Positions 55,129-63,736 are shown, counted from the stretch's first letter. The stretch: DNA of 64,000 nt from Mesonia sp. HuA40 (GCF_008017835.1 NZ_VRLT01000059.1:310001-374000), one strand, 5' to 3'. Notes: a model not told the origin generated them from the letters alone. Program-made: numbers and translations.

Positions 55129-56775
55129 TTAACCTTCACAACTAGCACAATTCACTAGGTTACCTACAAATTCTTTAGAAACACTTTGGCTTCTTTGGTA
55201 ATACAAGGTTTTAACACCTAATTTCCAGGCTTCAATTATCAATTTATTTACCTCTTTAATAGGTAAGCTCGCCGGAATGTTAATATTTAAACTTTGGGCT
55301 TGATCAATAAATTTTTGCCTAATAGAAGCTTGTTGTATTATTTCTAATTGACTAATTTCTTTAAAAGTTTTAAACACCTCTTTCTCGTGGGCAGTTAATT
55401 CGTCTAGATGTTGCACACTGCCGTGATTTAACATTATGCTTCTCCAAATCTCTTCATTATCAATGCCTTTTTTTTCTAGTAATGTCTTTAAATAACGGTT
55501 TTTACGCATAAAGTTTCCTTTTGATAAACCAGCTTTATAATAATTACTGCTGTAAGGTTCTATACCCGGAGAAACCTGTCCTAAAATAGCCGATGAGGAG
55601 GTAGTTGGGGCAATTGCCATTAAAGTTGTATTGCGCAATCCGTAACCTTTTAGTAGTTCCGGTTCTCCAAAAATAGCAGCCAACTCTTGTGAAGCAGCTT
55701 TGGCTTTCTTGCTAATATGCTCAAAAATTTTGTAATTTATTTGCTTAGCCTCTAAGCTTTCAAAAGCAATATTGTTTTTTTGTAAATAAGAATGCCAACC
55801 CATTGCTCCTAAGCCTAAAGCACGATGCCTCTTAGCGAAATTGTGAGCAGCCTTTAGGTAATGATTCTCTTTAGTTTTTACTATAAATTCTTCTAAGACA
55901 GCATCTAAAAAATATACCGCTAATTCTATGGTATTTGTATTTTTCCACTCCTCATAACGTTCTAAATTTAAAGAGGAAAGGCAACAGATAAAAGATTCTT
56001 CAGGCGTACTAGGTAGCATAATTTCAGAGCATAGATTACTAGCATTTATTGAATAGTTTTTATCTTTATATACCTGAGGCTTGCTTCTATTTACGTTATC
56101 TGTAAAAAAGAGATAGGGTAAACCTTTTTGCTGTCTAGACGCTAACACCTTAGCCCATATTTCTCTTTTTTGCATATCTCCGTCAATCATTTCTTGCATC
56201 CAATAATCGGGAACACAAACGCCATAAAATAAATTTTGCAGTGGATTACCGATATCTTTTATTTGCAAAAATTCGAGAATATCGGGGTGGTCTACGTCAA
56301 GATACGCCGCAAAGGCTCCTCTTCTTACCCCACCTTGCGAAATGGTATCCATGGCCGTATCAAAAAGCTTCATAAAAGAAACAGCACCACTACTTCTTCC
56401 ATTATCAGTTACAGTGCTACCTCTACCTCGTAGTGAACCAAAATAGCCAGAAGTACCACCTCCTATTTTGGTTTGCATAATAACTTCTCCCAATTTATGG
56501 GTAATCCCTTCAATGTTATCTGGCATATGTACATTAAAGCAAGAAATAGGCAAGCCACGCTCGGTACCCATATTAGCCCATATTGGTGAGCTTAGGCTCA
56601 TCCAGCCCTTCTCTATTATATTGATGAATTCTTTTTTTAATTCTGGCTTTTTTAATCGTTTGGCCGCTGCTGAAGCTATACGTTCTAAGGCTCCAGATAC
56701 CGTTTCTCCTTTTAGCAAATAGCCTCTATTTAATATTTGCTCACTTTCCTCGTTGAGCCACCATATATTTTTCAT
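55129..56775 (-). CDS. nrdA: Class I ribonucleoside-diphosphate reductase, alpha (large) subunit without ATP-cone
   Basis: 548 residues, short for NrdA because the N-terminal ATP-cone is missing. The chain starts at the catalytic region (NIWWLNEESEQILNRGYLLKG). Active-site features: C in LPISCFNVH, NLCSEIMLP (Asn, Cys, Glu), second redox cysteine in ICCLSSLNL, the tyrosine pair in KTLYYQRS for radical transfer, and the C-terminal shuttle pair CASC. It reduces NDPs to dNDPs with the NrdB radical. Third gene of the nrdB-thioesterase-nrdA operon, under the cobalamin riboswitch. Confidence 0.93.
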   Translation of the reverse strand: MKNIWWLNEESEQILNRGYLLKGETVSGALERIASAAAKRLKKPELKKEFINIIEKGWMSLSSPIWANMGTERGLPISCFNVHMPDNIEGITHKLGEVIMQTKIGGGTSGYFGSLRGRGSTVTDNGRSSGAVSFMKLFDTAMDTISQGGVRRGAFAAYLDVDHPDILEFLQIKDIGNPLQNLFYGVCVPDYWMQEMIDGDMQKREIWAKVLASRQQKGLPYLFFTDNVNRSKPQVYKDKNYSINASNLCSEIMLPSTPEESFICCLSSLNLERYEEWKNTNTIELAVYFLDAVLEEFIVKTKENHYLKAAHNFAKRHRALGLGAMGWHSYLQKNNIAFESLEAKQINYKIFEHISKKAKAASQELAAIFGEPELLKGYGLRNTTLMAIAPTTSSSAILGQVSPGIEPYSSNYYKAGLSKGNFMRKNRYLKTLLEKKGIDNEEIWRSIMLNHGSVQHLDELTAHEKEVFKTFKEISQLEIIQQASIRQKFIDQAQSLNINIPASLPIKEVNKLIIEAWKLGVKTLYYQRSQSVSKEFVGNLVNCASCEG

Positions 56776-56786
56776 ATCGTTAATAA

Positions 56787-57179
56787 TTAATCCAGTATAG
56801 GAGTTGGTTTTTTATTTTCATCTATGGCCACTAAAGTAAACAGGCCTTCTATTGATTTTTTTCGAGTATTTTCTTCATACATCTCTTCTTGATAAATGGT
56901 AACGTTTACCTTTATACTTGTTCGGCCAACGCGAACAACTTCTCCAACTAGTTCAATAATAGTATCGGCAGGAATAGGTTCATTAAAATCTATTTGACTA
57001 GAAGAAATGGTCACCATTTTTTTTCGACTGAACCGGGTAGCCGTTATAAAAGCAACCTCATCCATTAAATGCATGGCAGTACCTCCAAAAAGCGTATCAT
57101 AGTGGTTGGTGGTATTGGGAAAAACTACTTTAAACAGCTGCGTTCTTGATTTATAAATGCGTTCTTTTAAATTTTTCAT
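56787..57179 (-). CDS. Acyl-CoA thioesterase, hotdog fold (YciA/BFIT-like)
   Basis: 130 residues. Hotdog domain with VVFPNTTNHYDTLFGGTAMHLMDE, the asparagine-to-aspartate active-site pattern of YciA-like acyl-CoA hydrolases, and FNEPIPADTIIELVGEV. Substrate unknown. Odd position: between nrdB (29 bases upstream) and nrdA (11 bases downstream), so it shares their transcript and the riboswitch control. Confidence 0.88.
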   Translation of the reverse strand: MKNLKERIYKSRTQLFKVVFPNTTNHYDTLFGGTAMHLMDEVAFITATRFSRKKMVTISSSQIDFNEPIPADTIIELVGEVVRVGRTSIKVNVTIYQEEMYEENTRKKSIEGLFTLVAIDENKKPTPILD

Positions 57180-57208
57180 CTGTTTTTCTTTACGGATTTA
57201 TGTGATGT

Positions 57209-58183
57209 TTAAAATAAATCTAATGCGCTAATACGCTTATCGTGCTTGGTATAATCTACCGGTCGCTTTGCAAAGAAATCATCTAAAGAATTTGCAAATA
57301 TCTCTTCTTCAAACCATTGCATTGGGAGATATTCTTGTGCGGTTATATTAAAAATGGGGTTTATTCCTATTTTTTTTAGGCTATCGTCTGTCCTAAATTT
57401 CATGAAATTTAGTAAATCTGATTGGTTTAAATGCGTTACTGCACCTTCTGCAAAAATCCAGTTGAGAATTTCTGCCTCGACTTCAATTGATTTTTTAACA
57501 ATATCAGTAATTTCTTGTTTGGTTTCTTCCGTAAAGAAATCGGGAAACTCTTCTTTGATCTTGTTGATAATAAATATACCCGCATTGGCATGAATTTGTT
57601 CGTCTATAGAAGTCCAGGCAATGATATTACTTACATTTTTCATTAAGCCTCTAAATCGTGAAAATGAGAGAATGATGGCGAACTGACTAAATAAGGAAAC
57701 ATTTTCTATTAAAATGGCAAATAAGATTAAGGAGAAAAGGTATTTCTTTTTGTCTTTTTCTTGTGTAAATTGAAGTGCCTGAGATAGATATTCAAACCGT
57801 TTTTTGATAACAGGAACATTCATTAGCTCTTCAAAGGCTTGATTATAGCCTAAAACCGACAACAAACGCGAGTAGGCTTCTGAATGTCTAAATTCACATT
57901 CTGCAAAAGTGCTCCCCAAGCCATTAAATTCTGGTTTGGGCAAGTGGTGATACAAATCTCCCCAAAATGATTTTACAGCCACTTCAATTTGAGCAATTGC
58001 CAGTAAACTCTTTTTTAAAACTTGTTTTTCATTTAAGGTAAGTTGAGCCTGAAAGTCTTGTACGTCTGCGGTGAAATCTACCTCGGTGTGCACCCAAAAC
58101 GATTTGTTAATCGCCTCTGTAAATTCTATTACCTCTGGGTATTCAAATGGTTTGTAATTTACTCTTTTGTCAAAAATGCTCAT
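57209..58183 (-). CDS. nrdB: Class I ribonucleoside-diphosphate reductase, beta (small) subunit
   Basis: 324 residues, ferritin-like R2. Metal ligands: E67, E97, H100, E160, E195 and H198. The radical tyrosine is Y104 in ECEFRHSEAY, so this is a tyrosyl-radical, B12-independent enzyme. There is no N-terminal ATP-cone, so neither subunit carries the usual dATP off-switch domain. It makes the radical that NrdA uses. First gene of the operon; a 5' region of about 250 bases contains a cobalamin riboswitch. Confidence 0.95.
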   Translation of the reverse strand: MSIFDKRVNYKPFEYPEVIEFTEAINKSFWVHTEVDFTADVQDFQAQLTLNEKQVLKKSLLAIAQIEVAVKSFWGDLYHHLPKPEFNGLGSTFAECEFRHSEAYSRLLSVLGYNQAFEELMNVPVIKKRFEYLSQALQFTQEKDKKKYLFSLILFAILIENVSLFSQFAIILSFSRFRGLMKNVSNIIAWTSIDEQIHANAGIFIINKIKEEFPDFFTEETKQEITDIVKKSIEVEAEILNWIFAEGAVTHLNQSDLLNFMKFRTDDSLKKIGINPIFNITAQEYLPMQWFEEEIFANSLDDFFAKRPVDYTKHDKRISALDLF

Positions 58184-58273
58184 TGTGTATATTTATTTAA
58201 GTGAAACAAAAACACAAAAAACAAAATATACGTTATCTGCTTTTGGCTGAATTACCTTGAAACAAAAGACAAC

Positions 58274-58303
58274 GGAATTTGCTTTTTATGCGAAAACAAA
58301 TCC
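58274..58303 (-). promoter_or_regulatory. Hairpin after the riboswitch, possible expression platform
   Basis: Minus-strand GGATTTG-TTTT and AAAA-CAAATTCC can pair with one or two bulges. A T-rich but interrupted stretch (GTTGTCTTTTGTTT) follows. It could act as a terminator controlled by the aptamer just upstream; translation-level control is not excluded. Confidence 0.4.
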
Positions 58304-58304
58304 T

Positions 58305-58430
58305 CTTTGAAGAAGTTAGGTAATCTGACTTGACAGGTTTAATCCTGCTTACAGTTGCGCAACAGTTCGTGATTTTCACACGATTCCCCTAATGTACTTG
58401 AGTTTAAAAAACTTCGCTCTTCTTCAATTT
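58305..58430 (-). ncRNA. Cobalamin (adenosylcobalamin-type) riboswitch upstream of nrdB
   Basis: On the minus strand the conserved core GGGAATCGTGTGAAAATCAC (58387 down to 58368) continues into the aptamer segment GCGCAACTGTAAGCAGG, and then the B12 box AAGTCAGATTACCT (58331-58318), all in the right order. A closing stem pairs GAAGAAG (58425-58419) with CTTCTTC (58315-58309). These blocks match the cobalamin riboswitch consensus well. It lies 120 bases before nrdB, so cobalamin binding likely represses the nrdB-thioesterase-nrdA operon. Confidence 0.9.
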
Positions 58431-58437
58431 AGATGCT

Positions 58438-58445
58438 CAAAAGTA
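58438..58445 (-). promoter_or_regulatory. -7 promoter element TACTTTTG for the riboswitch-nrd transcript
   Basis: Minus-strand TACTTTTG fits TAnnTTTG. Transcription would begin about 6-7 bases on, just before the first riboswitch stem. No TTG at -33. Confidence 0.5.
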
Positions 58446-58519
58446 AACAAGATATCTCAGCTTGGCTAAAAAACTTTTTAACCGGTGTTAATAAGTTTTT
58501 TAAATGAGTTAGAATGCAA

Positions 58520-58553
58520 AAAAAAATCAGCCAAAATTTGACTGATTTTCTTA
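58520..58553 (-). terminator. Intrinsic terminator after the transaldolase gene
   Basis: Minus-strand AAAATCAGTCAAA and TTTGGCTGATTTT pair with one mismatch, then a run of nine T. Separates the transaldolase gene from the nrd promoter. With the riboswitch, this accounts for the 388-base gap between the two genes. Confidence 0.8.
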
Positions 58554-58571
58554 TTTCTTTAAAAAAAACTT

Positions 58572-59228
58572 TTATTGATTGCCTTTTTTATAGTCTGCTA
58601 GAAACTTTTCTAAACCAATATCGGTTAAAGGGTGCTTAAGGAGTCCATCAATAGAAGAAAGGGGTCCTGTCATAACATCGGCACCAATTTTTGCACAATC
58701 AATTACGTGCATGGTATGTCTTACCGATGCCGCTAGAATTTCGGTATCAAATGCGTAGTTATCATAAATATGTCTTATCTCGGCTATCAAATTAAGACCG
58801 TCTGTTGAGATGTCATCTAATCTTCCTATAAACGGAGAAACGTAAGTTGCTCCTGCTTTTGCTGCTAGTAATGCTTGTCCTGCCGAAAAAACAAGCGTAC
58901 AATTGGTTTTAATTCCTTTTTGACTAAAATAACGTATAGCCTTAATGCCGTCTTTTATCATAGGAACTTTGACCACAATTTGATCATGTAATGCGGCTAG
59001 TTCTTCCCCCTCTTTAATAATATTGTCATAATCTGTCGCAATAACTTCTGCACTTACATCGCCTGTTACAATTTCACAGATGGCTTGGTAATGCTTTTTA
59101 ATGTTATCTTCTCCTGTAATACCCTCTTTAGCCATTAAAGAAGGGTTGGTAGTAACCCCATCAAGAACGCCTAAGTCCTGAGCTTCTTTTATTTGATTTA
59201 AGTTTGCTGTGTCTATAAAAAATTTCAT
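58572..59228 (-). CDS. Transaldolase / fructose-6-phosphate aldolase family protein
   Basis: 218 residues, short single-barrel transaldolase type (TalC/FSA). Start [17 protein letters not shown] with the active aspartate, then [13 protein letters not shown], catalytic lysine in [12 protein letters not shown], and [29 protein letters not shown]. It is either a transaldolase of the pentose phosphate pathway or a fructose-6-phosphate aldolase; the SPFIGRLDD form favours transaldolase. Same strand as the SDR gene, 28 bases after its stop. Confidence 0.92.
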   Translation of the reverse strand: MKFFIDTANLNQIKEAQDLGVLDGVTTNPSLMAKEGITGEDNIKKHYQAICEIVTGDVSAEVIATDYDNIIKEGEELAALHDQIVVKVPMIKDGIKAIRYFSQKGIKTNCTLVFSAGQALLAAKAGATYVSPFIGRLDDISTDGLNLIAEIRHIYDNYAFDTEILAASVRHTMHVIDCAKIGADVMTGPLSSIDGLLKHPLTDIGLEKFLADYKKGNQ

Positions 59229-59256
59229 GTTGTGTTGTTTTTTAATTTTTACAAAT

Positions 59257-60063
59257 TTACATTTTATAATGTTTCATTAACATTTTTTCATACCATTTAT
59301 CTGGTAAAATATGTTTGAGAGCAATGCTAAATTTTTGCAGCCAATCGCCTACCTTATAGTGTATCGTAGGATTCTTTTCTTGCATAACAGCATAAACCTT
59401 TTTCGCCATAAATATGGGGTCTTGACCTTTATCTACGTGTTCATCCATCAAGGCTAAGGTTTCCTTATATTTTTTTTCATAGGGCGAACCAGGAATTACT
59501 GGCGCGTGGTATCTGCCTGCAGCAATATTGGTAGCAAAATCACCTGGTGCGATATTGGTCATTTTAATATTAAAAGTTTTTAGTTCCATCCGGTAGGCCT
59601 CGGTAGTCAGCTCAAGCGCTCCCTTTGTGGCCGAATAAATCCCCCGAAAGGGTAAACCCATATATCCTGCAATAGAGGTTATGTTGATTATAAAACCACT
59701 TTGTTCAGAACGCATATGCGGTAAAACGGCTTTAATCACCCGTAAAGCTCCAAAATAATTTGTATCGAATACTTTTTTTATCTCATGATCTGGCGTTTCT
59801 TCTAAAGGACCCGTAATTCCCATTCCTGCATTATTAATCAAATAATCTATTTGGCCCTCTTTTTTGATTAGCTCTTGAACTGCTAATTTTATACTTTCTG
59901 GTTGGGTAACATCGAGTTTTAAAAACTTAATGTCATCAAATTCATTTTCTTTAGGATTACGACTCGTTCCGTAAACCAGGTACCCTTTCTGCACTAGAAA
60001 CATACCTATAGATTTTCCTATTCCTGAAGACGCTCCTGTAATCAATACAACTTGCTTGCTCAT
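59257..60063 (-). CDS. SDR family oxidoreductase
   Basis: 268 residues from the ATG at 60063 ([20 protein letters not shown]); seven codons upstream are open but would put the nucleotide-binding loop unusually deep. Classical short-chain dehydrogenase: TGASSGIG cofactor loop, NNAGMG, catalytic serine in INITSIAGY and YSATKGAL for the Tyr-Lys pair. Substrate unknown. It lies just downstream of the SRP RNA gene on the same strand. Confidence 0.9.
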   Translation of the reverse strand: MSKQVVLITGASSGIGKSIGMFLVQKGYLVYGTSRNPKENEFDDIKFLKLDVTQPESIKLAVQELIKKEGQIDYLINNAGMGITGPLEETPDHEIKKVFDTNYFGALRVIKAVLPHMRSEQSGFIINITSIAGYMGLPFRGIYSATKGALELTTEAYRMELKTFNIKMTNIAPGDFATNIAAGRYHAPVIPGSPYEKKYKETLALMDEHVDKGQDPIFMAKKVYAVMQEKNPTIHYKVGDWLQKFSIALKHILPDKWYEKMLMKHYKM

Positions 60064-60166
60064 ATTTAAAATAATAGAGGGCAAATATCTACTTTTTTAA
60101 GAGAAAAATTAAAGAATTAGAATAAAATAAATGGAAGAAAAACTTTGACTTAAGTCATGAAAAAAT

Positions 60167-60264
60167 GGCAAGCTACCCACATCACACCGCTACGACCGTT
60201 TACCTTTGCTGCGTTCCCGCCCTGGAGGATTCAACAGGAGCTGGTTGTGTGGGACTTGCCGCTG
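60167..60264 (-). ncRNA. ffs: Signal recognition particle RNA, small bacterial type
   Basis: About 95 bases on the minus strand folding into one long hairpin: GGCAAG at the 5' end pairs with CTTGCC at the 3' end, and further complementary blocks (CCCACA... with TGTGGG). The apical part holds the conserved SRP domain IV features CCAGGGCGGGAACGCAGCAA, the GGAA-type loop with the Ffh-binding internal loops. A short T-run follows the 3' end, so the hairpin may terminate itself. It guides membrane proteins with Ffh to the membrane. Confidence 0.85.
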
Positions 60265-60294
60265 CAAATATACAAGGTTTATCTATTTTCGCAA
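60265..60294 (-). promoter_or_regulatory. Promoter of the SRP RNA gene (TTG-N19-TATATTTG)
   Basis: Minus-strand TTG (60294-60292), exactly 19 bases, then TATATTTG (60272-60265), immediately before the RNA 5' end. Perfect fit to the Bacteroidota housekeeping promoter. Confidence 0.8.
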
Positions 60295-60348
60295 GGATTT
60301 TTTTAATAGATTTGACTAAATTCGCTAACAAATTTAAAGCAAAATCTC

Positions 60349-61410
60349 GTGAAAACATTTAAAAACCTGACATTCATTTTATTAGCCACAAGCCTATTTT
60401 CTTGTTCGAGTTCAAAAAAAGAAGAAATTGCTAAAATGAGTATTCAAGTTAAAGCTGAAAACGACTTATTACAACGTGATAATCCGGTAAAATTCACCCT
60501 CAATAATCCTACAAACACTAGTTTTGATAGTATACAATTTTACTATTCGAATAAATATTTAGGTTCCTCAAAAACCAATCAATTATCTTCTAAACTCACA
60601 ACTCCGCTAGGAAAAAATGAGCTTAAAGCTGAAATATATTCAGCTGGCGAGAAATATGCTGTTACACAAGAAATTGTGCTACATAACAACAAGCCTCCAA
60701 AGATTTACACCTACAAAATCAAAAACAAATATCCGCACGATAACTTAGCATTTACACAAGGTTTAGAGTTTTATAAAGATACTCTCTACGAAGGCACTGG
60801 GCGCAATGGGTTCTCTAGTTTACGTAAGGTAGATTATAAAACGGGAAAGGTGCTAAAAAAAATTGAGATAGATAAACGTTATTTTGGCGAAGGTATAAGT
60901 ATACTAGACAATAAAGTTTACCAACTTACTTGGCATGCTGGTCAAGGTTTTATATATGATGTAAACCAACTCGAAAAACTAGGTACTTTTAAATATGGTG
61001 CCAGTAAAGAAGGCTGGGGAATTTGCAATGACGGAAAAAACTTTTATAAAAGCGATGGTACCGCAAAAATTTGGATGTTAGACGGTAAAACGCTTGAAGA
61101 AAAGAGCTACATACAGCCTGTAACACACAAAAGTTTGAGTACACGATTAAATGAGTTAGAATGGGTAAACGGAAAAATTTATGCCAATACTTGGCAAAAA
61201 GACGGTATTGCAATTATTAATCCAGAATCTGGAGCCATTGAAGGCTTAATTGATTTGCGCGGGTTGAAAAAAGAAAATGGAAATGCAGCACAATTAAATA
61301 ATGAAGATTTAGTTTTAAATGGTATAGCCTTTAACAACAACACAAATACTCTATTTGTAACGGGTAAACATTGGGATACTCTTTTTGAAATTGAAATTGA
61401 AGAAAGGTAA
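60349..61410 (+). CDS. Glutaminyl-peptide cyclotransferase lipoprotein (plant-type QC)
   Basis: 353 residues. Start is a GTG at 60349, the only one giving the lipoprotein signal (LATSLFSCSSSKK). Residues about 25-110 form an Ig-like part; residues about 120-353 are the five-bladed propeller of plant-type glutamine cyclotransferase, with NKYPHDNLAFTQGLEFYKDTLYEGTG, GEGISILDNKVYQLTW and LNELEWVNGKIYANTW. It turns N-terminal glutamine of exported proteins into pyroglutamate, a change common for T9SS and other secreted proteins of this phylum. Confidence 0.92.
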   Translation: MKTFKNLTFILLATSLFSCSSSKKEEIAKMSIQVKAENDLLQRDNPVKFTLNNPTNTSFDSIQFYYSNKYLGSSKTNQLSSKLTTPLGKNELKAEIYSAGEKYAVTQEIVLHNNKPPKIYTYKIKNKYPHDNLAFTQGLEFYKDTLYEGTGRNGFSSLRKVDYKTGKVLKKIEIDKRYFGEGISILDNKVYQLTWHAGQGFIYDVNQLEKLGTFKYGASKEGWGICNDGKNFYKSDGTAKIWMLDGKTLEEKSYIQPVTHKSLSTRLNELEWVNGKIYANTWQKDGIAIINPESGAIEGLIDLRGLKKENGNAAQLNNEDLVLNGIAFNNNTNTLFVTGKHWDTLFEIEIEER

Positions 61411-61436
61411 TTAAAATTAATTTAAACATAGCAGAA

Positions 61437-62981
61437 ATGAAAAAGGTATATGGGATTCTATTGTTTTTAAGCTTGATTTTTTGGAGTTCATGCAGAAAAG
61501 ATTTTGACACCATACCAAGCTCGGGGAATTTAAGCTTCTCTAAAGATACTGTTTACCTAGACACTGTTTTCACCCAAACCGCATCTAGCACCTACAGATT
61601 AACGGTTTACAATCGTTCAAAAGAAGATATTCATATACCCGAAATAAAATTAGCTCAAGGTGAAGCATCTAAATATAGACTTAACGTAGATGGCCTCCCT
61701 GGGAAAAAGTTTAGCAATATTCCTATTTATGCCAAAGACAGTATTTTTGTTTTTATTGAAACCACCGCAGCCATAAAAGATTTCACCAATAGTGCAAACC
61801 AATTTTTGTATACCGATGCCCTCGTTTTTTCGGGTACCGAGAAAGAGCAAAGTGTAGAACTGGTAACTCTAATTCAAGATGCACACTTCCTATATCCCGA
61901 GAAATTTGCCGATGGCAGTACAGAAACACTATCATTCGGTTTTGATGATGAAGGAAATGAAATATTAATTTCGGGCTTTTTTTTAGATGATACCGAGTTA
62001 AATTTCACCAATGAAAAGCCATACGTAATTTACGGATATGCTGCCGTACCCCCTCAAAAAACATTGAATATTGATGCCGGCGCAAGACTTCATTTTCATC
62101 AACAAAGCGGAATTTTAGTTGGTAATCAAGCTTCACTACAAGCCAAGGGTTTATTAAGCTCTGATTTAAAAAAAATGGAGAATGAAATCATTATGGAAGG
62201 AAACCGTCTTGAACCCGAGTTTAGTGAAGTACCAGGACAATGGGGGGCGTTGTGGTTTACCCAAGGAAGCACAAACAATATAATAGAACATACTACCATT
62301 AAAAATGCCAGCGTAGGAATACGTGTAGATGGAAATGATGGATCTAATACACCCACTCTAAAGGTGAACAACACCCAAATCTATAATGTATCTAATATTG
62401 GTTTATTAGCTAGAACGGGCTATGTTACAGCAGAAAATTTAGTTATAAATAATTGTGGCCAAATGGCTTTAAATTTAAGCCTGGGCGGAAATTACCAATT
62501 CAACAATTGTACTTTTGCTAATTATTGGCGACAAGGATTTCGGCAATTTCCTGCTGTATTTATAGAAAATGTCTTTGAAACACCCAGTCAGTTATTTTTA
62601 GCACCATTAGAAAAAGCAGATTTCACTAATTGTATCATTTATGGTAATGAGAGCCGAGAACTATTATTCAATGCTCATCCAGATACTGATTTCAACTTTA
62701 AATTTGAAAACACCTTAATTAAATTTAGAGACTACCAAAATAAGTATGCAGATGATCCTTTTTATGATTTTACCGATTCTAATTTGTACACCCAAATTAA
62801 ATTAAACGAAGATCCTGATTTTAAGGACTCTTCTCTAAATCAAATGGAGATTGGAGAGGAATCTGCAGCAAACGCTTTAGCCAACCCCGTAACTGCAGGC
62901 AATTTAGATCTTTTAGGAATACCCAGAGATGTCAATTTACCCGACAGCGGTGCATATGAAAGTACATCTTTTAGTGATTAA
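61437..62981 (+). CDS. Beta-helix lipoprotein, flavobacterial conserved
   Basis: 514 residues. Lipoprotein signal (LSLIFWSSCRKD). Residues about 30-155 look like an Ig-type domain (DTVYLDTVFTQTASSTYRLTVYN). From about 200 on, short repeats of the parallel beta-helix kind: NIIEHTTIKNASVGIRV, LKVNNTQIYNVSNIGLLA, LVINNCGQMALNL, YQFNNCTFANYW. Ends with GIPRDVNLPDSGAYE, a block seen in surface beta-helix proteins. No catalytic motif evident; likely surface or periplasmic. 26 bases after the glutaminyl cyclase gene and probably co-transcribed. Confidence 0.78.
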   Translation: MKKVYGILLFLSLIFWSSCRKDFDTIPSSGNLSFSKDTVYLDTVFTQTASSTYRLTVYNRSKEDIHIPEIKLAQGEASKYRLNVDGLPGKKFSNIPIYAKDSIFVFIETTAAIKDFTNSANQFLYTDALVFSGTEKEQSVELVTLIQDAHFLYPEKFADGSTETLSFGFDDEGNEILISGFFLDDTELNFTNEKPYVIYGYAAVPPQKTLNIDAGARLHFHQQSGILVGNQASLQAKGLLSSDLKKMENEIIMEGNRLEPEFSEVPGQWGALWFTQGSTNNIIEHTTIKNASVGIRVDGNDGSNTPTLKVNNTQIYNVSNIGLLARTGYVTAENLVINNCGQMALNLSLGGNYQFNNCTFANYWRQGFRQFPAVFIENVFETPSQLFLAPLEKADFTNCIIYGNESRELLFNAHPDTDFNFKFENTLIKFRDYQNKYADDPFYDFTDSNLYTQIKLNEDPDFKDSSLNQMEIGEESAANALANPVTAGNLDLLGIPRDVNLPDSGAYESTSFSD

Positions 62982-63067
62982 TTTGAGGCTTTAACAGACT
63001 TTGAGTAATAAAAAAAGATTAAAAATTAACAATTAGCTATTATTTCGTTAAAGTTTCTTAACAACGC

Positions 63068-63096
63068 TTGTCGAAGCGAAGTTTGTTTTAAATTTG
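63068..63096 (+). promoter_or_regulatory. Promoter for the NUMOD4/HNH gene (TTG-N18-TAAATTTG)
   Basis: TTG (63068-63070), 18-base spacer, TAAATTTG (63089-63096). Leaves a 5' leader of about 70 bases before the ATG, containing a GTTAGA/TCTAAC hairpin. A small CGCTT/AAGCG inverted repeat overlaps the -33 box. Confidence 0.65.
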
Positions 63097-63175
63097 AGAA
63101 TAGTTACCCGTAATGGTTAGAGATTTAATCTAACTAAAAGCCAATTATTTTCAATTAAAGCAAGACTCGAAGATC

Positions 63176-63736
63176 ATGACTATGATTAGAAATTTAAAAA
63201 ACGAAACGTGGAAAGTAATTGAATTCGACGAAAAAATATCTGAGAAAGAGAAATATAAAATCTCCAATTATGGTCGAATTCTAAATTGCAAAGGGCCAGA
63301 AGAGGTATTGGTTAAAAAATACTTTATCAATGGTTACCAAAACTTACCCGTAGTTCAAAAAAGCAATGGTAAAAAGACCAGTCGTTATGTTCACAAATTA
63401 GTGGCCCAACATTTTCTAGAAAAAAAAGAAGATGACCAATATGTAATTCATATCGATTACGACAAGAAAAACAATCAGGTGGATAATCTAAAATGGGCTA
63501 CGAAAAAGGAAAAAGAACGTCATCAATTCACCAACCCCGAATTTAAGAATATTAAGCGAAAAATACCCTCTCACGCTAAACTAACAGAATCTAAAGTAAA
63601 ATTAATCAAGCGAAAAATTAATGATCCTAATAGAAGGACTCGTATGAAAATGATTGCTAAACAGTTTGGAATTTCTGAAATGCAATTGTACAGAATAAAA
63701 AACGGTGAAAACTGGGGGTCTGTAACAGAGTATTAA
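63176..63736 (+). CDS. NUMOD4 and HNH-type endonuclease-like protein
   Basis: 186 residues, basic, cytoplasmic. N-terminal NUMOD4 module (TWKVIEFDEKISEKEKYKIS, YGRILN). Then an HNH_3-like region: RYVHKLVAQHF with the first histidine, YVIHIDYDKKNNQVDNLKWAT, where the usual Asn before His is replaced by Ile. The C-terminus (about 130-186) is a helix-turn-helix of the NUMOD/resolvase kind (MIAKQFGISEMQLYRIKNGENWG). Such modules occur in homing endonucleases, but there is no intron or intein here. It may be a DNA-binding regulator or a free-standing nuclease. An ATG one codon later is an equal start. Confidence 0.75.
   Translation: MTMIRNLKNETWKVIEFDEKISEKEKYKISNYGRILNCKGPEEVLVKKYFINGYQNLPVVQKSNGKKTSRYVHKLVAQHFLEKKEDDQYVIHIDYDKKNNQVDNLKWATKKEKERHQFTNPEFKNIKRKIPSHAKLTESKVKLIKRKINDPNRRTRMKMIAKQFGISEMQLYRIKNGENWGSVTEY

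Noticed and set aside
60165-60362. 65-residue open frame on the plus strand
   Set aside because: It lies across the SRP RNA gene and its promoter; the composition reflects the RNA hairpin, not a protein.
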